Shown: positions 58,289 through 64,000 of the stretch, piece after piece
Numbering within the stretch: position 1 is the stretch's first letter
Layout of the letters: every line of letters starts with the position of its first letter
Source: Neobacillus terrae
GTDB taxonomy: Bacteria > Bacillota > Bacilli > Bacillales > Cytobacillaceae
DNA length: 64,000 bases
Direction: 5' to 3'
Assembly (NCBI RefSeq): GCF_011393025.1
Contig: NZ_JAAOEO010000014.1
Span: 49,173-113,172 of the forward strand
Made by a program: the position numbers and the translations under genes
The notes under the pieces: generated by a model
Told to the model about the DNA's origin: nothing
The model's input: only the letters and a program-made list of their open reading frames with translations
Databases searched by the model: none

Positions 58289-59314
58289 TTATCCCAATGA
58301 AAGTGATTTGTTCAAATCCTTATATAAGTCAGCTGCTGCTTGAAATATTGAAACAGAATATATATTCGTTTCTCTTTGCTTTTTTGTTTCTGGATTCAAT
58401 TTTTCTAGTGCTTCTTTAATCCTTTTTAAATGTTCTCGGGGATTCAAATCCATTCCGTCAAAATATTGTCCAACCGAATACAACAGTATTGTACATTTGT
58501 TTTTCTCATCTAAGGAATTGTCCCTTGTCTCTGACCAATTGAAAAGAATCTTTTGTGTATAAGCTAAAAAAAAATACCCCTTTTGAATCTGATTTAATTC
58601 ATTAGAATATTTTATAAGCGCTTGTTTGCTTTTTGCAGAAAAGGGATTCCATTTCAAACTATTTTCCGCTTTTTTCAAAGAGTACTGTGCATCGTGCAAT
58701 CCTTCCAAGAGTTTGTTCAACTCTTGCCCCAGTTCATATTCATCATAAGGCTTTTCTCCATTTTTAAGCCAATTTGCCAAGCTGGAAATGTTTACTGTAA
58801 GATCTCCTCGCAGGTTTTTAATTCGATGCCGTGCTTCCTTAGTAAAGTTTGGCGGAAACAGAAACATATGTATTAGAACAGCTACAATAGAACCAATTAT
58901 CGTATCTCTAATTCGATCTATTGCATATCCCTTAGTTTTATGTTCGAAAACAAAAACAAAAAGGATTGTTAGAGCTACCTGGTGAAGCACCTTTTCATCC
59001 AGCCTTAAGAATAAAGCAAGGCTAGCTCCAATTAATATAAGAATGCCTAAAATCCAGCCGTTAAGGTGAAAATGGCTTGCCAGAAGGACAATTACCATAA
59101 CCCCTAACACAGTACCAATAATCCTGTGGAACGAAAAGCGGAGAGATTGATCAATGGTGGATTGAAGACAAAGTATGACGGAAAGAGGCGCAAGATATGG
59201 GTGACCAGAACCTGCAAGTGAGGATATTTCCCAAGATAAAGCAGAGCCTAATGCCATTTTAAAAGTCAATAAATAAGGATTTTCGTATAAATGTTTTCCT
59301 GATTTCTTTTTCAT
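58289..59314 (-). CDS. FUSC/aromatic-acid-exporter-type membrane protein
   Basis: 341 residues. The first 150 hold six membrane helices (MALGSALSWEISSL, LSVILCLQSTIDQSLRFSFHRIIGTVLG, VIVLLASHFHLNGW and so on), with the FUSC motif HRIIGTVLG. The C-terminal 170 residues form a helical cytosolic domain (ARHRIKNLRGDLTVNISSLANWL, GLHDAQYSLKKAENSL). Comparable proteins export aromatic acids or handle membrane stress. AGGAG precedes ATG. It is a single gene. Confidence 0.88.
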   Translation of the reverse strand: MKKKSGKHLYENPYLLTFKMALGSALSWEISSLAGSGHPYLAPLSVILCLQSTIDQSLRFSFHRIIGTVLGVMVIVLLASHFHLNGWILGILILIGASLALFLRLDEKVLHQVALTILFVFVFEHKTKGYAIDRIRDTIIGSIVAVLIHMFLFPPNFTKEARHRIKNLRGDLTVNISSLANWLKNGEKPYDEYELGQELNKLLEGLHDAQYSLKKAENSLKWNPFSAKSKQALIKYSNELNQIQKGYFFLAYTQKILFNWSETRDNSLDEKNKCTILLYSVGQYFDGMDLNPREHLKRIKEALEKLNPETKKQRETNIYSVSIFQAAADLYKDLNKSLSLG

Positions 59315-59473
59315 GGATTCTCCTGCATTAGCATGAATTTAAAGATATTTTTCCAACAAACGTTGGTTATATACTATGATGAATTCACCTTTCATTATGT
59401 TGGTTTAAGAGTCAAGATTAATTGATTAAAACAAATCTTTTGTTAAATATTTTCATCTTTCTGGTATTTTGGG

Positions 59474-59628
59474 TATAATAAAAACAAATATCAATATAAA
59501 CTAAAAAAGACCAAACATGCGCGAACATGTCCGGTCATATACAATAGAAGGTTCCCGCAAAGGGGATCGGCTATTAGGGACGATAATCCATCAGAGCCTC
59601 TAACTCAAGGGTGGATTATTTTTTTTGG
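59474..59628 (+). ncRNA. Predicted antitoxin RNA of type I toxin-antitoxin locus, copy 2
   Basis: TATAAT at 59474-59479 is followed by ACAATAGAAGGTTCCC, GGGGATCGGC and the terminator TAATCCA..TGGATTA TTTTTTTT (about 59584-59628). Motifs and spacing match copy 1 at 46513-46668. A second hairpin (ACATGCGCGAACATGTCC) occurs near 59515. The RNA overlaps the 3' end of the holin-like toxin gene on the other strand. Confidence 0.6.
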
Positions 59629-59699
59629 TTAAATGACAAAATCGACACGACTAAAGTTGCAAAGGCTATCATCGTCATAATCGATTCAAATACTGTCAA
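59616..59699 (-). CDS. Putative holin-like type I toxin peptide, copy 2 (27 aa)
   Basis: A 27-residue hydrophobic peptide, TVFESIMTMIAFATLVVSIL then SFNQKK, that starts with TTG 59699 behind AAGGGGGTG. The single-helix membrane peptide with an Asn/Gln/Lys tail is typical of holin-like toxins paired with an antisense RNA. Copy 1 (46669-46743) shares TVF..IM.MI.F..LVVSIL. A TGATATAAT extended -10 about 75 bases upstream supplies the transcript. Confidence 0.72.
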   Translation of the reverse strand: MTVFESIMTMIAFATLVVSILSFNQKK

Positions 59700-59771
59700 A
59701 CGGCATCACCCCCTTTCGTTTCGGGGAGTGAGCCGACCACCCTTAAGAAAACCTATTCTATTGTTCTATCA

Positions 59772-59780
59772 ATTATATCA
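59772..59780 (-). promoter_or_regulatory. Extended -10 promoter of holin-like toxin copy 2
   Basis: TGATATAAT on the minus strand, about 75 bases before the toxin start codon, equivalent to TGTTATAAT of copy 1. The stretch from here to 60080 contains no gene that I can support. Confidence 0.55.
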
Positions 59781-60090
59781 TTTACGAAAAGAGAAATCCC
59801 ACAGAGAATTATCCTCCGTATTTACTTCGTATATCCCTGAAAGCTTTTTCAAAAACCCTCCGTTAAAGGAAAAATAAAATGTGGCGGAGATTCCGCGATT
59901 ATCCATAACGAATTTGTTTTCCCGTTATTCCAAGCGTGCCAGTTTAAGCTTTTTCATTTGCCAAGTTTCTCTTGAGTTCTGCTCCTCTCTTTTTATCAAT
60001 AAAGACACCTTTTTTATGCATAAAACTGACAGTTTCCAGATCCTTAAACGGGGTAAATGGCAATAAAGACATTTAAGAGGAGGACAAACC

Positions 60091-60516
60091 ATGAATATTG
60101 AAGAAGTCATGACAACAGATGTAGAAACATGTCCCCCTAATACCCCGATTTCCGAGGTTGCAAAAAAAATGAAGGAGCTGGATGTAGGTGTTATTCCTAT
60201 TTGTGAAGGTGATCAGCTAGCAGGCCTTGCCACAGACCGCGACCTTGTCATCAAGGCCTTAGCCAGTGAACTGCCACTTGATACCCCTATATCAGAAGTA
60301 ATGACAGAGGATCCAGTCAGAGGTACCATTCATATGTCAGCAGAGGAAGCAGCCGATTTAATGGCCGACGTTCAAATTCGCCGTCTTCCTATTGTGGAAG
60401 AGGGAAAACTGATCGGTATCGTGTCTCTCGGAGACCTTGCGGTTACGAACCAGCTTGATACGGAAGCAGGAGAAGCGCTCGAGGAGATCTCCAATCCTTC
60501 CGAACCAAATAATTAA
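60091..60516 (+). CDS. CBS-domain-pair protein (YhcV-like)
   Basis: 141 residues consisting of two CBS motifs: MTTDVETCPPNTPISEVAKKM with GVIPICEGDQLAGLATDRDLV in the first, and MTEDPVRGTIHMSAEEAADLM with RRLPIVEEGKLIGIVSLGDLA in the second. Such stand-alone Bateman modules bind adenosyl nucleotides and act as energy sensors or adaptors. GAGGAGG precedes ATG. The gene is alone with its own likely terminator and may be part of the general stress group, as the downstream convergent gene is an RsbR relative; this is speculative. Confidence 0.93.
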   Translation: MNIEEVMTTDVETCPPNTPISEVAKKMKELDVGVIPICEGDQLAGLATDRDLVIKALASELPLDTPISEVMTEDPVRGTIHMSAEEAADLMADVQIRRLPIVEEGKLIGIVSLGDLAVTNQLDTEAGEALEEISNPSEPNN

Positions 60517-60520
60517 AAAA

Positions 60521-60555
60521 ATTACCCCCGTACATGAAGTGCGGTGGGTTGTTTT
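60521..60555 (+). terminator. Probable terminator of the CBS gene
   Basis: ACCCCCGTAC and GTGCGGTGGGT form an imperfect stem around ATGAA, followed by TGTTTTATT on the plus strand. Confidence 0.55.
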
Positions 60556-60556
60556 A

Positions 60557-61411
60557 TTATTTAATTTTTAAAAGCTGAAGGTCAGAAAGTGCCTGCTGCA
60601 GATTAGCTCTTGTCGCCTGTGTGCTAAAATCAAGGCCAAGGTTTACAGCTGTCTGAGCAATTTCTGGTCTGATTCCTGTAACAATAGTTTGAACACCAAG
60701 AAGCTTTAAAGCAGAAACTACCTTAAATATCTGGTCTGCAACCATGGTGTCCACCATAGCTACACCGGAAAGGTCAAGAATCAGGTTTGAAAGTTTTAGT
60801 CTATTCGCTTCACTTAGCGTTTGTTCCATTAATCGACGAGCTCTCTCTTCATCGATATTGCCAATTAACGGAAGAACAGCGATTCCTTTTGCCAATGGAA
60901 CAACAGGTACCGATAACTCTAAGAATGCGTTTTTAGCATCTTCAAGAGTTTTTTTGTAAAAGTGTACATAGGTTAAGCTAAAGCAATAAACAGCATGATC
61001 CATCAAGGGGTCAATAATACTTAATGCCCGGAAAACTGATCGGACTGACATATTCTCCTCGACCGCTGCTTCCTCTATTGTATTGTTAATAAAAGAACGA
61101 TAATAGCTTGTATCTTTAAGAGCTTCATCAAGTGGAACACCAAGATTATGAGCGTATTCCCCTGTCTCCTTGCCCCATTTTTCAATAGCATCATATGCGT
61201 CATTTTTATTTACTCCCGTTATCAGGGCCTTTGAAAATAATTCCACAAAATCGGAGCGAATCTTAATTACCTCTTTATCTTCCAGCTGTTCAGCAAATTT
61301 TAGCTGCTCAACCGTTGCTTCTGATTTACGAATTTCGTGAACCTTTTTAGCAATTTCATTCTTTTTTTCAGATATTCGGGACCCAAGTATATTAAGTTCT
61401 TCGTTATTCAT
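60557..61411 (-). CDS. RsbR-family stressosome co-antagonist (STAS domain)
   Basis: 284 residues. An N-terminal non-haem globin-like RsbR_N domain (about 1-150) and a C-terminal STAS domain (about 165-280). The two phosphorylatable Thr positions of RsbRA are matched by Thr in VAMVDTMVADQIF (about 221) and in TGIRPEIAQTAVNLGLD (about 254). In Bacillus, RsbR paralogues with RsbS form the stressosome that holds RsbT and triggers sigma-B. No rsbS or rsbT is adjacent, so this is an orphan paralogue such as RsbRB-RD. CGGAGG precedes ATG. Confidence 0.9.
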   Translation of the reverse strand: MNNEELNILGSRISEKKNEIAKKVHEIRKSEATVEQLKFAEQLEDKEVIKIRSDFVELFSKALITGVNKNDAYDAIEKWGKETGEYAHNLGVPLDEALKDTSYYRSFINNTIEEAAVEENMSVRSVFRALSIIDPLMDHAVYCFSLTYVHFYKKTLEDAKNAFLELSVPVVPLAKGIAVLPLIGNIDEERARRLMEQTLSEANRLKLSNLILDLSGVAMVDTMVADQIFKVVSALKLLGVQTIVTGIRPEIAQTAVNLGLDFSTQATRANLQQALSDLQLLKIK

Positions 61412-61613
61412 ATTAATCCTCCGGCTGCATTACTTTCGTTAATACTAATTATTTTACTAGGTTCCTTAAATACAGGCAATTTTGAATTTATACGTGCCTT
61501 GGTATTTTTGATAAACCTAAAAACCTTTTTAATACCCATCTTTTAAGATACACATACAAAGCCTTTTACAATTCAAGCTCACTAAATTTTACTCGCTTTC
61601 TTAAATACACTGC

Positions 61614-62363
61614 TTACTTAAGAAAATGGAAAATTCCTGAAATAACCTTTTCCTCCCAATCAAATGAATTATAGGTATGATCGGCACCTTCGATGGAGAT
61701 AAGACTTGCCTTTTCGCCATAGCATTTTTCAATATATTCTTTTGATACTTCAAAAGAAACGGATTTATCCTCAGTTCCATGAATAAGCAAAACATCCTTT
61801 TCATATTTTGCTGCTTCTGTCCATACTTCAATGCTTTGCAATTCCTCAATAAAAGGCTTGCCAATTAAATTTCCTCCTATATCATAAGCATCTTTGCTTT
61901 CGATATAGCGAGCATGTTTTTGCATTTCTAATGCTTTTTCTGCCATGCTTCCTGCCGGTGCGAGAAGAATTAATTTATGTAAATCATCCTGTAAATGACC
62001 TGCAAGGAGACTGGCTACCAAACCACCCATACTAAATCCAAGAACGACAATCCTATCTTTGTCAACCAATGGATGGGACTTAACAAATTCAAAAATGGTT
62101 TTTGCTTCCTCAAGTTCCTTTAAAACAGTCATATCCTCGAAGTAACCATCACTTTCACCACTTCCTAAAAAATCAAAACGAAAGCTGGCAATGCCTCTAT
62201 CTTCAAGTGCTTTTGATATTTTTAAGAATAGGCGGTGTGGCTCAAGCTTCGTTCCAGTAAAACCGTGGAACAGAATGACTGCCGGAGTTTTTTCACCAAC
62301 CCTGATATGTTCCATACCTCTAAGAATCTGCTTATTATGAATGATTGAAATTGCTTGCTGCAT
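61614..62363 (-). CDS. Alpha/beta hydrolase (feruloyl-esterase/Est1E-like)
   Basis: 249 residues. HGFTGTKLEPHRLFLKIS (oxyanion region, HGF), FDFLGSGESDGYFEDMTVLKELEEA, nucleophile Ser111 in LGFSMGGLVA, acid Asp in LLIHGTEDKSVSFEVS and His in EGADHTYNS complete the triad. These esterases cleave acyl or cinnamoyl esters in the cytosol; the exact substrate cannot be predicted. GGGAGAG precedes ATG. Monocistronic. Confidence 0.93.
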   Translation of the reverse strand: MQQAISIIHNKQILRGMEHIRVGEKTPAVILFHGFTGTKLEPHRLFLKISKALEDRGIASFRFDFLGSGESDGYFEDMTVLKELEEAKTIFEFVKSHPLVDKDRIVVLGFSMGGLVASLLAGHLQDDLHKLILLAPAGSMAEKALEMQKHARYIESKDAYDIGGNLIGKPFIEELQSIEVWTEAAKYEKDVLLIHGTEDKSVSFEVSKEYIEKCYGEKASLISIEGADHTYNSFDWEEKVISGIFHFLK

Positions 62364-62563
62364 GTAAACTCTCCCTTAATTATTTCTTTTTAATTATGTA
62401 TTAGCTGACATTATGCTTTTTCCCTTTTTCATCATATCAAATTTTTTAGCAAAATAGATTCCAAATGAATTAGCAAGAATCCAAACCAATAATAATTGAA
62501 TATCCTTCCTGGGCAATGGTCAAACTACTCTAGCGGAAAATTTTTTGAAATGAGGTAAAATAC

Positions 62564-62854
62564 ATGAAGGAAGTATTACAGCAAGTAAAAGAGGATCTTG
62601 AAAAAGCATTCGATCATCCGGAAGCAGTGAATATAGATGAAAGTATTGGCAGGCTCCAGCAGGCCCTTGAGCAATACGGAGATAAGGGCACAATGATTGA
62701 AAATGCCATTACTGCACTCACACAGGCAAAAAATGCTACTTTCGCCCTTAAAAGCGCCGGAGATGTTTCTTCCTCTGCCGCCTATGGACAAGCGTTCAAT
62801 GCCCTGGACCAAGCAATTGAATCATACGTAGAAACAAATAATGATCCTTATTAA
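62564..62854 (+). CDS. Small helical protein of unknown function (96 aa)
   Basis: ATG at 62564 follows GAGGTAAAATAC. The product is acidic and all-helical (EVLQQVKEDLEKAFDHPEAV, IGRLQQALEQYG, MIENAITALTQAKNATFAL), with no membrane segment or Cys. It could form a helical bundle. I do not recognise the family. There is no neighbour on the same strand. Confidence 0.6.
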   Translation: MKEVLQQVKEDLEKAFDHPEAVNIDESIGRLQQALEQYGDKGTMIENAITALTQAKNATFALKSAGDVSSSAAYGQAFNALDQAIESYVETNNDPY

Positions 62855-63007
62855 ATTAATATGAATTGGTTGTTATAGATAGTAAAGGAGCGATTCCCTC
62901 TCTATTTTATAAAGGTCTGTGTTCAAGATCATTATGTATTTTGTACTATGTTGACTGGAGTGGAAAGCTACACAGTGAAGTTAATAGAGCTATATAATAA
63001 ATAATAT

Positions 63008-63037
63008 AAAAGCTGTCTGGATCATCCAGGCAGCTTA
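63008..63037 (-). terminator. Terminator of the deacetylase pseudogene
   Basis: AAGCTGCCTGGAT and ATCCAGACAGCTT form a nearly perfect long stem on the minus strand, starting right at the stop codon and followed by TTATATTATT. Confidence 0.75.
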
Positions 63038-63731
63038 ATGTTTCTTAAGTTCTTTGACCGTAACGAATTGATACCCTTTCTTGGATAAGGAGCCTAATAC
63101 TCCTTCTATTACTTTCAACTCATTTCTGCTCTTGTCATACATAGGATGCAGTAGAATAATGGCTCCAGGTTTTACATTTTTTTACATAGTGAATTTTTTC
63201 TTTAACAGACGTATAATATGTATCCGGTTTGAAGCTCCAGGTTATTGTTTCCTGATGAAGTTTATTTAATAGTAAGGCAAAACTACAAGCTTTTTCCCAT
63301 TTGGTGGACGGAAAGCTATAGCGCCCTTATAACCCGTTTTCCGAATCTGTTCATTGGTTTTCGTTATCTCATTTTCAACAAATGAAGGGCTTTTCAAGAC
63401 CATCCTCTGGTGTGTATAAGAATGATTCCCCAATTGATGTCCAGCTTGAACAATGGCTAGTCCATAACTTGAATTCTTTTGGAGTTCGTTTCCTATAACT
63501 AAAAAGGTAGCTTTAGCATGAATTTTTCAAGCAGCGGGAGTATTTTTTCCACATTCTTTGTCGGCCCGTCATCAAAGGTTAAGGCTACCACTTTGTCATT
63601 TATATTTACCTGACTTGTTAACCCTCCAAATAGCTGAAACGTTCTAGAGTTCATTAATTTATAGGTTCCTAGAAATAGTAAAATTATAACAAAGGAGTCC
63701 CTATACCGATTGATAAGACTTTTTTAAGCAT
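63035..63731 (-). pseudogene. Polysaccharide deacetylase (NodB/PdaA-like) pseudogene
   Basis: ATG 63731 follows AAGAGGTAC. Across at least four frames the parts of a NodB-type deacetylase can be read: a signal-anchor (VIILLFLGTYKL), VVALTFDDGPTKNVEKILPLL with the first metal Asp pair, ATFLVIGNELQKNSS, GHQLGNHSYTHQRMV with the two metal His, a RPPNGKK block and a C-terminal PGAIILLHPMYDKSRNE. The breaks near 63675, 63530, 63270 and 63180 make it nonfunctional. The intact protein would have been a secreted peptidoglycan or chitin N-deacetylase of about 230-240 residues. Confidence 0.88.
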
Positions 63732-63769
63732 AAGTACCTCTTTTTTAAAATCATATTATTGGTAAAACA

Positions 63770-64000
63770 CGGCATTCGTCAAGTCCCTTAGGCGGATGCC
63801 TAAGTTTTACTTATCTCGCTCAAACCCGGGACTTCCCTCATCTTCGTGCGCGGTATAGCACGAAGCTTCCTTGTCCAGTCCGCAGTCCTTTCAGAATTTA
63901 TGGATATTAATTCTGACTAGCAAAGAACAAAAGGCGCAAGCGCCCTGGTTAGATGATGAAAGGCTAAAATCGCCACGTCCTGTGGCAACGCCTTCCTGAC
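63770..64000. repeat. Dispersed repeat copy reaching the window end
   Basis: A shortened module (63838-63878, ATCTTCGTGCGC to CTTGTCC), then TCAGAATTTATGGATATTAATTCTGACTAGC (palindromic) and AACAAAAGGCGCAAGCGCC, CTAAAATCGCCACGTCCTGTGGCAACGCCTT. The last part matches the ends of the copies at 48950 and 54545. The element continues beyond the window. Confidence 0.8.

Noticed and set aside
59881..60066. 61-aa plus-strand frame before the CBS gene
   Set aside because: No binding site in front and unstructured composition; the true gene starts at 60091 with GAGGAGG.
1..64000. tRNA or rRNA genes
   Set aside because: No cloverleaf ends (CCA, GTTCRA) or rRNA core sequences were noticed on reading; a tRNA scan would settle this.

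Overview
The window looks like chromosomal DNA of a Gram-positive, spore-forming member of the Bacillaceae. The DNA is AT-rich, ribosome binding sites are strong AGGAGG types, and TTG and GTG starts are frequent. Many proteins match families typical of Bacillus: Spx, a SpoIIS-type toxin, YkvR/DUF3219, YpbS/DUF2533, YbxH/DUF5370, an S-box leader, an RFN leader, SpoVB-like and RsbR-like proteins. I cannot name a species. No rRNA, tRNA, CRISPR array, prophage or transposase gene is visible.

Layout. 0-6.8 kb: accessory or decaying DNA with zinc-ribbon gene remnants, a SpoIISA/SpoIISB-like toxin-antitoxin pair, a thioesterase, broken CocE-type hydrolase and DUF1450 genes, an HxlR regulator and an azoreductase. 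6.8-13.6 kb: a five-gene pentose-phosphate cluster, zwf-tkt-gnd-tal-pgi, behind a sigma-A-like promoter that carries an inverted repeat at the predicted start site. 13.7-19.6 kb: an EEP-nuclease remnant, an OFA-family transporter next to a LytS/LytT two-component system, and cfa behind a perfect 33-bp palindrome. 19.6-30.4 kb: redox and stress genes (LLM flavoprotein, BA3454-family protein, Spx, Rrf2 regulator), a frameshifted aldehyde dehydrogenase, an MFS efflux pump, SDR and aldo-keto reductases, a SAM-riboswitch-controlled MetE-like methyltransferase, an aminotransferase and a TatD hydrolase. 30.5-35.5 kb: a DUF2238 pseudogene, an ECF-like sigma factor followed closely by a clpP paralogue, and an island of very small hydrophilic proteins. 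35.7-39.7 kb: an M20 amidase and an FMN-riboswitch riboflavin operon (ribE-ribBA-ribH) that lacks ribD at its usual place. 39.7-43.7 kb: a K+ channel, a glutathionylspermidine-synthase-like ATP-grasp enzyme, an unknown protein, a DUF350 protein and a lipoprotein ending in Gly-Gly. 43.9-64 kb: a mixed region with a permuted NlpC/P60 protein, a flippase, two copies of a type I toxin-antitoxin locus, NhaC, a GH18 hydrolase, an FAD enzyme, a B12-binding protein, a helicase, a FUSC protein, CBS and RsbR-like proteins, an esterase and a broken polysaccharide deacetylase.

Two themes stand out. First, about ten genes are broken, many by single-base frameshifts and two apparently by internal deletions that keep only the N- and C-terminal ends. 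Either this region is decaying, or the sequence has indel errors in homopolymers. Second, a dispersed repeat family occupies most of the large intergenic gaps after 42.9 kb. Its core is a mobile-looking module of about 57-67 bp, and one pair of related copies shows an empty and an occupied site.

Most interesting for function: the K+ channel/ATP-grasp/DUF350/Gly-Gly lipoprotein cluster, the sigma factor-clpP pair, the two type I toxin-antitoxin loci, the repeat module, and the operators at the zwf and cfa promoters.
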